Source: Candidatus Dadabacteria bacterium
GTDB lineage: Bacteria > Desulfobacterota_D > UBA1144 > Nemesobacterales > UBA2774
Assembly (NCBI GenBank): GCA_004356555.1
Contig: SMWY01000046.1
Coordinates: 1 to 23,055, forward strand
Reading direction: 5' to 3'
DNA: 23,055 bases
Position 1 is the first letter of the stretch. Each line of letters opens with the position of its first letter. Positions 7,741 to 14,861 of the stretch are shown here, in pieces. A program made the position numbers and the translations under genes. Below the pieces are notes generated by a model, which ran no database searches, was not told the DNA's origin, and worked only from the letters and a program-made list of their open reading frames with translations.

Positions 7741-8577
7741 TTATTCTGGTTTTTGTTCTTCTTTTTCGTTATCTATATGGACATCCATTTGAGGATAAGG
7801 TATCGAGATACCATTTTTATCAAATTCAAGTTTTATCTTCTCTATGAAATCAAATTTAACCGACCAGTAATTTGAAGTGCTTACCCATGGACGCACATAA
7901 ATATTTACACTGCTGTCTGCAAGTTCTCCTACTGCTATTAAATACTCCGGGGTATTTAAAATACGGCTTTCAGACTTAATAATTTCTTCAATAATTCCCT
8001 TAGCCTTTTCTATATCGTCTTCGTATCCAATACCAAATACCATATCTATCCTTCTTGTACCAGTTGCAGAATTATTAGTTATAACACCGGAATAGATAGC
8101 ACCATTAGGAACAATTACCTGCTTATTATCAGCTGTGAGAAAGGTGGTGCTGAAAATATTAATTTGCTTCACAGATCCTGCTATGCCCCCTGCCTCGACA
8201 GAGTCTCCTTCTTTAAATGGTCTGAAAATAAGGAGCATTACGCCTGCCGCAAAGTTTTGCAGAAAGTCCCTCAATGAAAGTCCAATGGCTAAGCCAGCAG
8301 CACCGATTAGGACGATTAATGAATTTGTGTCGACTCCTAATTGGCTTAGGGCTTGAATTACTACTACGAGTAATAATAGCCAACTGACTATTGCCGATAT
8401 GAAGTTTATAAGTATGTTGTCCATACCTGCTTTTGAAAGGAGTTTCCTTACAATTCCAATAATGATTGAGACTGCAAAGCGACCAACTATAAAAATTAAT
8501 AAAGCTAGGCCAATATTTATGCCCCAAGGGACCAAATATGTGTCTATTAAGTTATTTATATTTATTGACTCAAGCAC
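7741..8577 (-). CDS. mscS: Small-conductance mechanosensitive channel MscS
   Basis: MscS opens under membrane tension and releases solutes on osmotic downshock. The 278-residue protein is near the E. coli length of 286. It has three N-terminal membrane segments; the pore-lining one (about 88-119) shows the glycine/alanine-rich GAAGLAIGLSLRDFLQNFAAG pattern in which helices pack. The beta domain follows with RPFKEGDSVEAGG, IFSTTFLTADNKQVIVPNG and the C-terminal alpha/beta domain. The start is a GTG at 8577, chosen because GGTGG lies six bases upstream and the N-terminus has the right length. The gap to pepF upstream is 25 bases, so the genes are likely co-transcribed. No extra sensor domain is present. 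Confidence 0.93.
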   Translation of the reverse strand: MLESININNLIDTYLVPWGINIGLALLIFIVGRFAVSIIIGIVRKLLSKAGMDNILINFISAIVSWLLLLVVVIQALSQLGVDTNSLIVLIGAAGLAIGLSLRDFLQNFAAGVMLLIFRPFKEGDSVEAGGIAGSVKQINIFSTTFLTADNKQVIVPNGAIYSGVITNNSATGTRRIDMVFGIGYEDDIEKAKGIIEEIIKSESRILNTPEYLIAVGELADSSVNIYVRPWVSTSNYWSVKFDFIEKIKLEFDKNGISIPYPQMDVHIDNEKEEQKPE

Positions 8578-8602
8578 AATAATCCACCGCCTATTAGTTA
8601 GT

Positions 8603-10420
8603 TTAATTTAGCGTGTCAGCAAGGGCAAGGGCTTCATCTACCATTTCTCTTAGTAAATCCAAACCACCCTGCCAGAAGTCAGGATCCTTTATATTTACTC
8701 CCACACGCTCCAAGAGCACCTCCGGTGCATCACTCCCGCCTGAGGAAAGAAGCTCAATATATCTGGGTACGAATACATTCCCTTCGTTTATGTATTTGCT
8801 GTATAACGAAAGCACTAATAGCTCGCCAAATGAGTAGGCGTAGCAGTAAAACGGCGAATGAATAAAGTGTGGTATATACATCCACCAATTTCTATAATCA
8901 TCAGACATCTCAACAGATTTTCCAAACATTGGTTTGTTCGCCTCTGCCCAGAGCTCATTAATGTTCTCAGAAGTAAGCTCTCCCTTGTCTCTTCTAGCAT
9001 GGTGTAGAGATTCTTCAAACCTCGTTAGCACCACTTGCCGGAATACGGTGGCAAATATATCCTCTAGCTTGCCGCAGATAAGGGCTAATTTGATCTTGGG
9101 ATTCTTTTCTGTTTCCATAAGTTTATGAAAAACCAGTATCTCAGCAAACACACTTGCAGTCTCAGCAGTAGTAAGCGGGGTGTCTGATTGAAAGTACCCC
9201 TGCTGTCTGGATAAGTATTGATGCACTCCGTGACCTAATTCATGAGCAAGGGTCATTACATCCCTCATCCTTCCTGTGTAGTTGGTGAAAACATACGGGT
9301 GTGCGCTAGGGACTGTGCTGTGGCTAAAGGCTCCACCGCGCTTTCCGTCTCTTACTTCAGCATCAATCCAGTTCTTATCAAAGAATTTCTGTGCAATGGT
9401 TGCCATTTTAGGGGAAAAGTTGTGAAAAGATCCCAAAATTATTTCCTTGCTCTTTTTATAATTTATGATCTCTGAGTCGTGAAAAATCGGTGCGTAGCGG
9501 TCATAATCATAAAATTTCTTTATACCGAGCAACCTTTTCTTAAGGCTGTAGTATGTATCGACCATATCATAGTTTCTTTCACAGGAAGTCATCAGAGAGT
9601 CCAAAGTTTTTTTATCAATCTCGTTGCTTAAATTCCTCGAATCCATAGGGTTTTCGAATAATCTTAGACGGTCATTAAGCGCATGGTCCTGAACCAGAGT
9701 ATTAAATATATATGTTAATACATGGGAGTTTTCTTTAAGACCAACAGTAAGACTCTTTGCCCCTGCTTTTCTCTTATTGCGGTCCGGATCATAGAGTAGG
9801 GCGAGGATTTCAGTTTCAGAAAGGGATTTTGTCTTTCCATCGAGTCTGATTTTGAAACGAATGTTGTTTAGAATTTCATCAAAAAGCCGTTTAAATGCCC
9901 GTGAGCCTGTATTGGCTTTTTCGTCCAGTATTTTCTCTTCGGGCTCGCTTAATTTATGAGGTTTGTAACTTCTTTCCTGTTCTAAGAAGTGTTTGTATTG
10001 AAAAAGTATTTTATTGTTGAGTAGTGAATCTACTTTTTTGTTACTTAATTTGATCCATTCAAGTTCAAAAAACATCAAATGTTTTCTTGCCTCAGTTGAT
10101 TTCTCCTGGATCATCTGCAGGAATGCCCCGTTCTCCGGGTTTCTGGTATTTCCTGCAAAAACCATATATGCGAAAGACAGCAGTTTCCCAATTTTTTCAG
10201 ATATATATTCCAGGTCCTCTACGGAGTTAAGAAGAAACTTTGGTGTAAGCTTTGGGGAATTTATTTTACCTCTGTACTTTTTTTCAAATGCTTCTGATTT
10301 TTGAAATAAATCCTTTATATCCCTTTGTATTTTTTTATCTTTAAGATTTGAGTATAGATCAGATAAATCCCATGTTATTCCTTCAGCCCCTGATTTCTCT
10401 TTTTTTGCTGCTTTTGCCAT
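8603..10420 (-). CDS. pepF: Oligoendopeptidase F (M3 family zinc peptidase)
   Basis: A cytosolic metallopeptidase that cuts short peptides. The 605-residue length fits PepF. The zinc site H393-E394-x2-H397 lies in MTLAHELGHGVHQYLS; the third ligand is expected at E420 in TTAETASVFAE. The C-terminal FIHSPFYCYAYSFGELL segment is typical of the family. The N-terminal half contains the usual helical domain (ITWDLSDLY near residue 15). The ATG at 10420 follows GAGG with eight bases spacing. It is followed at 25 bases by mscS. The gene upstream (YqeY-like) is 95 bases away, so this may be the first gene of a pepF-mscS-thioesterase unit. All catalytic elements appear intact. Confidence 0.94.
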   Translation of the reverse strand: MAKAAKKEKSGAEGITWDLSDLYSNLKDKKIQRDIKDLFQKSEAFEKKYRGKINSPKLTPKFLLNSVEDLEYISEKIGKLLSFAYMVFAGNTRNPENGAFLQMIQEKSTEARKHLMFFELEWIKLSNKKVDSLLNNKILFQYKHFLEQERSYKPHKLSEPEEKILDEKANTGSRAFKRLFDEILNNIRFKIRLDGKTKSLSETEILALLYDPDRNKRKAGAKSLTVGLKENSHVLTYIFNTLVQDHALNDRLRLFENPMDSRNLSNEIDKKTLDSLMTSCERNYDMVDTYYSLKKRLLGIKKFYDYDRYAPIFHDSEIINYKKSKEIILGSFHNFSPKMATIAQKFFDKNWIDAEVRDGKRGGAFSHSTVPSAHPYVFTNYTGRMRDVMTLAHELGHGVHQYLSRQQGYFQSDTPLTTAETASVFAEILVFHKLMETEKNPKIKLALICGKLEDIFATVFRQVVLTRFEESLHHARRDKGELTSENINELWAEANKPMFGKSVEMSDDYRNWWMYIPHFIHSPFYCYAYSFGELLVLSLYSKYINEGNVFVPRYIELLSSGGSDAPEVLLERVGVNIKDPDFWQGGLDLLREMVDEALALADTLN

Positions 10421-10515
10421 ATATGTATCCTCTAAGTTAATTAGGAATGATAAATATCTATATGATTTTAGTTAATAGTTAGAAAACTTTTAAGTAATTA
10501 TTGCTGATACTGTAT

Positions 10516-10971
10516 TTATTCTCCGCCTTCAAGCGCTTCTTTGACGATCTTATTTACAATAGATCCGTCGGCCTTGCCTTTGACCTGAGGCATTAAGACT
10601 TTCATAACTTTGCCAATATCTTGCATGCTCTCCGCCTGAGTGTCTTCGACAGCTTTTATTACCGCATCTCTTATTTCATCCTCACTCATTTGTTGAGGCA
10701 TGTACTTCATAAGAATTTCAATTTCAGCTTTTTCCTGGTCTGCGGCATCGGGTCTATTCACCTTTTCAAATTCTCTGGCCGCGTCTCTCCGCTTCTTTAT
10801 CTCAGTACCAATAACACTAATAACATCTTCGTCCGTAAGCGCTTCTTTTCTCTTATCAATCTCTTTATTTATAAGGGCAGCCTGAAGCATCCGCAAAACA
10901 GACAACTCAAAAGTGTTTTTATTTCTGAGAGCGTTTTTCAAATCTTCAGGTATTAGTTCTCTTAATCCCAT
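10516..10971 (-). CDS. yqeY: GatB/YqeY domain protein
   Basis: A 151-residue YqeY family protein, related to the tail domain of the GatB/GatE amidotransferase subunits, which touches tRNA. The free-standing protein has no settled function. Characteristic are LRELIPEDLKNALRNK, LSVLRMLQAALINKEIDKR, DVISVIGTEIKKRRDAAREFEK, and the C-terminal QDIGKVMKVLMPQVKGKADGSIVNKIVKEAL, which covers the GatB-like tail. I start at the ATG at 10971 rather than an in-frame TTG at 10983, because GGAG sits six bases before the ATG and would lie inside the longer version; the resulting length matches the family (about 148 residues). It stands between hpt (63-75 bases upstream) and pepF on the same strand. Confidence 0.92.
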   Translation of the reverse strand: MGLRELIPEDLKNALRNKNTFELSVLRMLQAALINKEIDKRKEALTDEDVISVIGTEIKKRRDAAREFEKVNRPDAADQEKAEIEILMKYMPQQMSEDEIRDAVIKAVEDTQAESMQDIGKVMKVLMPQVKGKADGSIVNKIVKEALEGGE

Positions 10972-11046
10972 ATTATTCTCCAATTAATTAGTGCAATTTA
11001 GTTTAACTGGAACACGCGGTTATTAAATACTAATTCACTTCTATTA

Positions 11047-11577
11047 CTATTCAATTACATATATATCAGGCAAGTTGCGTCCTTTTTCCGCCAAATCGGT
11101 ACCATAGCCGATAATAAATTTATCGTCGATCTCAAAACCAATATAGTTAACAGCTATTTTGGTTTCTCTGCTCTTTTTTTTCTTGATTAAAGCGCATATT
11201 TGAAAAGAAGCGGGATTTTTAGACATAATAGTTTTCTTAATGAAGTCTAAAGTCCGGCACGTATCAATTAAATCTTCAACCAGAAGAACATGCCTATCTT
11301 TAAGTGAAATTGCGGTATCGGATATAAGCTCTATATCACGAGCTTCCATCCCTTCTTTATAACTTGAGACTCTAATAAAATCGATTTCCGCCTCGAGTTT
11401 GATGTGGCGTATTAAATCGGCGAGAAATATAAATCCCCCTTTAAGCACTCCTACTATTACTAGGTCTTTGTCTTTATAATCCTGAGTGATTTCTCTCCCG
11501 AGCTGGCTGACCCGTTTTGATATCTCGTCTGAACTTAAGAGTAACTTAGTTTCCTGTTCGCTCACTGCTGAAATCAT
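11047..11577 (-). CDS. hpt: Hypoxanthine phosphoribosyltransferase
   Basis: A purine-salvage enzyme converting hypoxanthine or guanine plus PRPP to IMP or GMP. The 176-residue protein has the type I PRTase fold: IVGVLKGGFIFLADLIR early, the PRPP loop VEDLIDTCRTL at residues 100-110 (acidic pair E101-D102 and D105), and the C-terminal FIIGYGTDLAEKGRNLP that closes the active site. Position 107 of the PRPP loop is cysteine where glycine is usual (DTGxT). The ATG at 11577 has no ribosome binding site, and a TATAAA lies only 11-16 bases upstream, so the transcript may start almost at the ATG. The gene is divergent from tyrS. Function confident from motifs. Confidence 0.92.
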   Translation of the reverse strand: MISAVSEQETKLLLSSDEISKRVSQLGREITQDYKDKDLVIVGVLKGGFIFLADLIRHIKLEAEIDFIRVSSYKEGMEARDIELISDTAISLKDRHVLLVEDLIDTCRTLDFIKKTIMSKNPASFQICALIKKKKSRETKIAVNYIGFEIDDKFIIGYGTDLAEKGRNLPDIYVIE

Positions 11578-11587
11578 GGATTTTTAG

Positions 11588-11618
11588 TTTATACGAAATT
11601 TTAATCCAGACCAATCAA
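11588..11618 (-). promoter_or_regulatory. Possible promoter for hpt
   Basis: On the minus strand TTGATT (11613-11618) and TATAAA (11588-11593) are separated by 19 bases, longer than ideal. The expected transcription start would be only a few bases before the hpt ATG at 11577, in line with the missing ribosome binding site. Confidence 0.3.
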
Positions 11619-11652
11619 CTGCAATATTTGAACTCAGGAAAGCACCATGGCA

Positions 11653-11680
11653 TTGACTAAAGTTGCTGATATTCTATATT
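11653..11680 (+). promoter_or_regulatory. Sigma70-type promoter for tyrS
   Basis: TTGACT (11653-11658) and TATATT (11675-11680) are 16 bases apart. The expected transcription start is near 11687, giving a leader of about 37 bases that contains the AGGAG ribosome binding site at 11711-11715. That leader is too short for a T-box. Confidence 0.6.
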
Positions 11681-11723
11681 TTTGAACGAAAAACATGTCC
11701 TAGAAAAAAGAGGAGTGTAACTA

Positions 11724-12926
11724 TTGAGTTTTAAAAAACCACAAGAGCAGCTAGAAATTATTAAACGCGGCACATCTGAAATCATTTCAGAGGAAGAGCT
11801 TCTAGCAAAATTTAAAAGATCAGCTGAGGAAAACGAGCCTCTAAGAATTAAAGCCGGATTTGATCCGACAGCTCCTGATCTTCATCTGGGGCATTGTGTG
11901 CTTTTGAAGAAATTAAGAGAATTCCAGAATTTGGGACACACTGTGTTATTTCTCATAGGTGACTTTACTGCAATGATAGGTGACCCGTCAGGAAGATCAG
12001 AAACCAGGCCACCACTTACCGAAGCTGAAGTCAAGCAAAATGCAGAGACTTACGAGAGACAGGTTTTTAAAATTCTGGACCGTGATAAAACTGAGGTTGT
12101 GTTTAATTCTGCATGGCTTGCCAGTATGACTGCTGCTGAATTGCTTCAACTTTCAACTCTTGAGAACGTAGCCAGGATGCTGGAGAGGGACGATTTCGAT
12201 AAACGCTACAAAAGCGGGATTTCAATTTCGATTAATGAATTTTTATACCCCCTTATCCAGGCCTATGATTCGGCTCAGATAAAGGCGGATGTAGAGCTTG
12301 GTGGTACGGATCAAACATTTAATATCCTCCTTGGACGGGATGTGCAGAGATCTTTTAAACAGGATCCCCAAGTGGCAATTCTTTTGCCAATATTAGAAGG
12401 TCTTGACGGTGTGAGAAAGATGTCCAAATCCCTTGGAAATTATATTGCTGTAGAGGACAGCGCAGTGGATATTTTTGGCAAGGTAATGTCTGTGTCGGAT
12501 GATTTAATGTGGCGGTACTATGAATTACTAACATACCGAACTGATAAAGAAATCAATGAACTAAAATCCGGGCATCCCATGGATGCAAAGAAGGCTCTTG
12601 CCTTTGAGTTGACTTCGTGGCTTCAGGGCGAAGATGAGGCTATAGTAGCAAAGGGGGATTTTGAAACGAAGTTTTCAAACAGAGAATTCCCTGAGGACGC
12701 AAGAGAAGTCCATCTTGGCAAAGACGATAACAGAACAGTACTTGATTTAGTGGTTCAATCTTCAGAAAGTCTCAAAAGCAGGGGTGAAGCTAAAAGACTG
12801 ATACTTCAGGGCGGTGTGAGCATTGAAGGGGAGAAGATAACAGATATTAACAAACTAGTTTCTAACTCCGGATCACTTCAGGTGCGGATTGGCAAGAAAG
12901 AATTTGTGGTTATTAAAATAACATAG
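11724..12926 (+). CDS. tyrS: Tyrosyl-tRNA synthetase
   Basis: A class I aminoacyl-tRNA synthetase charging tRNA-Tyr in the cytosol. The 400-residue protein has the HIGH-type motif H54-L-G-H57 in PDLHLGHCVLL and the KMSKS motif at residues 232-236. Tyrosine-site elements include QAYDSAQIKADVELGGTDQ. The C-terminal 60-70 residues form an S4-like RNA-binding domain (SRGEAKRLILQGGVSIEGEKI). This is the longer bacterial form (TyrZ type). The start is TTG at 11724 with AGGAG eight bases upstream. Its stop codon meets the 3' end of the RNase P RNA coming from the other strand, with no gap. Confidence 0.96.
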   Translation: MSFKKPQEQLEIIKRGTSEIISEEELLAKFKRSAEENEPLRIKAGFDPTAPDLHLGHCVLLKKLREFQNLGHTVLFLIGDFTAMIGDPSGRSETRPPLTEAEVKQNAETYERQVFKILDRDKTEVVFNSAWLASMTAAELLQLSTLENVARMLERDDFDKRYKSGISISINEFLYPLIQAYDSAQIKADVELGGTDQTFNILLGRDVQRSFKQDPQVAILLPILEGLDGVRKMSKSLGNYIAVEDSAVDIFGKVMSVSDDLMWRYYELLTYRTDKEINELKSGHPMDAKKALAFELTSWLQGEDEAIVAKGDFETKFSNREFPEDAREVHLGKDDNRTVLDLVVQSSESLKSRGEAKRLILQGGVSIEGEKITDINKLVSNSGSLQVRIGKKEFVVIKIT

Positions 12927-13313
12927 AAACAAGTGAGCCTGTAAGCCGAATTCTGTCTTGGACAATCATTCATCTGGGACACTCATTACTGAATGCCTCT
13001 AGCGACATACCCGGAAGCTTAAGACGGGCCGCCTCATTTTTCGTGAGAAAAAGCACTTCCCTATTTTGTCTTTCTCCAAGCGGGGTTTACCGTGCCGTAG
13101 GTTGTCACCAACCCACGCGGTAGTCTCTTACACTACCTTTTCACCCTTACCGGTTCTTCATAGCGAAAAACTTAGGCGGTTTGTTTTCTGTGGCACTTTC
13201 CATTGCCTCACGGCACCTGGGTGTTACCCAGCGCTCTGCCCTTTGGAGTTCGGACTTTCCTCCAGTTTTTGCATATACTGCAAAAACCAGCGATTGCCCG
13301 GCTCACTTGCTTC
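12926..13313 (-). ncRNA. rnpB: RNase P RNA, bacterial class A
   Basis: The catalytic RNA of RNase P, which removes the 5' leader of pre-tRNAs. On the minus strand all hallmark segments occur in order: GAGGAAAGTCCGAACTCC (P4 5' half and neighbours), ACAGAAAACAAACCGCC, GGTAAGGGTGAAAAGG with a following GTAAGAGACTACCG, and near the 3' end ACAGAATTCGGCTTACAGG (P4 3' half). The ends are set by the P1 helix: GAAGCAAGTGAGCC (13300-13313) pairs over all 14 positions, with one G-U, to GGCTCACTTGTTTC (12926-12939). The RNA is about 388 nucleotides. Its 5' end is five bases from the rnhA stop codon, which leaves no room for its own promoter outside rnhA. Its 3' end abuts the tyrS stop codon. Confidence 0.96.
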
Positions 13314-13318
13314 TATAT

Positions 13319-13726
13319 TTAAAGATATTCGTCGATTGCCAGGTTTGCAAGTCTGTCTGCTTCCCTGTTGAGTTCCCTTGGGATGTGCTGGATAGTTATA
13401 TTCTTGAAGTTTTGTAGCAGCTGTTTGGCTTTTTTGTTAAGTGAAAGGATTTCCGGATGGCGAACCTTCCAGACTCCGTTAATTTGGTTGGCTACTAATA
13501 GTGAGTCGGTAAAGATCTTTATTTGCTTATCTTTAAGGTCTGTTGCTGATTCAAGGGCTGTAATAAGGGCTGTGTATTCTGCCTGATTATTAGTTTGTGT
13601 TCCTAAGTACTTTTTTACCTCACGGTTTTTATCTTTAGTTTCCCGAATTAGGACACCTATACCGGAATTGCCTGGATTACCCCTCGCGGCGCCGTCAATG
13701 TATATCTCTACAGAACTATTGTCCAA
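13319..13726 (-). CDS. rnhA: Ribonuclease HI family protein
   Basis: RNase HI cuts the RNA strand of RNA-DNA hybrids. The compact 135-residue protein has the four metal-binding acids: D11 (YIDGAARGNPG), E50 (NNQAEYTAL), D74 (FTDSLLV) and D124 (READRLANLA). The sequence is of the 'reverse-transcriptase-like' RNase HI group found next to zinc-ribbon genes rather than the E. coli type. The start is taken as TTG at 13726, since the stop codon of the upstream gene lies in the same frame five codons earlier and no ATG or GTG is available in between; no good ribosome binding site is visible, so translation may be coupled to the upstream gene 15 bases away. rnpB starts about five bases after its stop codon. 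Confidence 0.9.
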   Translation of the reverse strand: MDNSSVEIYIDGAARGNPGNSGIGVLIRETKDKNREVKKYLGTQTNNQAEYTALITALESATDLKDKQIKIFTDSLLVANQINGVWKVRHPEILSLNKKAKQLLQNFKNITIQHIPRELNREADRLANLAIDEYL

Positions 13727-13741
13727 GTTATCGATAGGGAT

Positions 13742-14470
13742 CTATCCTGTTTCGGCTTCACTACTTGATTCTTCTTCGCAGTAAAGAATTTTCTTGCAGT
13801 TTGGGCACTGTATAATTCTTGATAGAGTTAATATTTCGTTGAAAAGCTGAGCAGGAATATTCATATTGCATCCGGTGCATATCTCATTTCTAGCAACGGC
13901 AAGCACTTCGCCATTTCTTGTTTTAATCTTTTCGTAGAGGGGAAGTATTTCTGGACTTATTGTTTGTACAATCTTTTCTTTTTCTTCAACTTTTGGCTCA
14001 TAAACAATTTTTATTTCCTCTAACTTCTCTTTATAGTCACTGATCTTTACTTGGTAATCAGTCTCTTTATTTGTTAACTCCTCATTCTTTTCAGCAATTT
14101 GAGCCTCAAGTTGCTCAATCTTCTCCATTTCGTCCAAAAGTTTTTCTTCTAGATCTAAATTCATTCTTTTAGTCTCTGTGATTTCCTTTTGAAGTGCTTG
14201 GTATTCTTTATGGGTCTTTATTTCAAAAAGTCTTTCTTCCGATTTCTTTATATTTTCTTCATTTAGGTTTAGTTCGTTTTCTAATTCGGATTTTACTTTT
14301 AAGAGTTCTTCTCTTTTATTATTTATATTTATTAATGATTCTTTTGAGGATTGAAGTTCTTGTTCGAAAGCGGATATTTTTTTGGGGTATTCTGTTAAGT
14401 GTACTTCTAATTCGCTGAGCTCCATATCTATCTGTTGGAGCACCTCGAGAACTGAGATTTGTTCTCTCAT
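13742..14470 (-). CDS. Coiled-coil protein with C4-type zinc ribbon (COG1579 family)
   Basis: A 242-residue protein made of a long charged antiparallel coiled coil (about residues 8-165) and a C-terminal zinc ribbon with C198-x2-C201 (CTGCNMNIP) and C222-x2-C225 (CPNC); a further cysteine, C231, follows. The family is described as a predicted nucleic-acid-binding protein, without an assigned reaction. The ATG follows an excellent GGAGGG ribosome binding site. The next genes on the same strand are rnhA (15 bases) and rnpB (five more), so one transcript probably covers all three. This context suggests a role in RNA or R-loop handling, which is inference. A CAU-anticodon tRNA lies 150 bases upstream in the same orientation. 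Confidence 0.9.
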   Translation of the reverse strand: MREQISVLEVLQQIDMELSELEVHLTEYPKKISAFEQELQSSKESLININNKREELLKVKSELENELNLNEENIKKSEERLFEIKTHKEYQALQKEITETKRMNLDLEEKLLDEMEKIEQLEAQIAEKNEELTNKETDYQVKISDYKEKLEEIKIVYEPKVEEKEKIVQTISPEILPLYEKIKTRNGEVLAVARNEICTGCNMNIPAQLFNEILTLSRIIQCPNCKKILYCEEESSSEAETG

Positions 14471-14620
14471 TTATCCCTCCATGCTACGTTTGTTATGTGT
14501 TTTGAATGATTGTACTGAGTGGAACTTCTTTGGGGTGAAGAAATCACCAAGTCTTTAATGATTGAGTAGTTTGTTCTCTTGTCTTTTATATCCATGAACC
14601 AATTAAAAACAGTTAATTTA

Positions 14621-14694
14621 TGGGCCCACCCGGACTCGAACCAGGGACCAACGGATTATGAGTCCGCCGCTCTAACCAACTGAGCTATGGGCCC
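14621..14694 (-). tRNA. tRNA with anticodon CAU, probably tRNA-Ile2 (lysidine type)
   Basis: A 74-nucleotide cloverleaf on the minus strand. The acceptor stem is GGGCCCA/TGGGCCC, followed by D arm TAGCTCAGTTGGTTAGAGC, anticodon loop CTCATAA (anticodon at 14658-14660), T arm CCTGGTTCGAGTCCGGG and discriminator A. CAU can mean elongator Met or Ile2, whose C34 is changed to lysidine by TilS. The acceptor stem has C4-G69 and C5-G68, the pairs known to favour TilS recognition in E. coli, so Ile2 is preferred. It is not an initiator tRNA: position 1 pairs normally. CCA is not encoded (TAA follows the discriminator), so it must be added after transcription. Confidence 0.95.
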
Positions 14695-14718
14695 TCAGTT
14701 TAATTTAGCAAATTTACT

Positions 14719-14746
14719 AGTATAGATAACTATTCTACCTTGTCAA
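14719..14746 (-). promoter_or_regulatory. Strong promoter for the tRNA
   Basis: On the minus strand a perfect TTGACA (14741-14746) and TATACT (14719-14724) are 16 bases apart. The transcription start would lie about 17 bases before the tRNA 5' end. As no terminator is obvious after the tRNA, this promoter may also feed the zinc-ribbon, rnhA and rnpB genes. Confidence 0.7.
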
Positions 14747-14861
14747 TTAATTTTAGATAGTTTACCCAAAATAAGTACATTAGCGCTATAAATGTAATTG
14801 AATATGGGACTTTTTTTAATTGAAGTACAATAAGTAACAATAGCGCAATTTAGACTAGGAT

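Noticed and set aside
8213..8527. A 104-codon minus-strand frame inside mscS
   Set aside because: It is a shifted frame of the well-supported MscS coding sequence with no protein-family character.
10971..10983. Longer start (TTG at 10983) for the YqeY-like protein
   Set aside because: The GGAG ribosome binding site lies inside that extension and is correctly spaced for the ATG at 10971; family length also fits the shorter form.
11578..11723. T-box leader before tyrS
   Set aside because: Promoter position leaves only about 37 bases of leader and no T-box core sequence is seen.
13066..13417. Two overlapping plus-strand reading frames of 78-101 codons
   Set aside because: They lie across the RNase P RNA, whose conserved segments and P1 pairing explain the sequence; no ribosome binding site or protein-like composition.
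14785..14845. Inverted copies of GCGCTAT/ATAGCGC downstream of the transglycosylase
   Set aside because: Only seven bases, about 50 bases apart, and no T-run; most likely chance.
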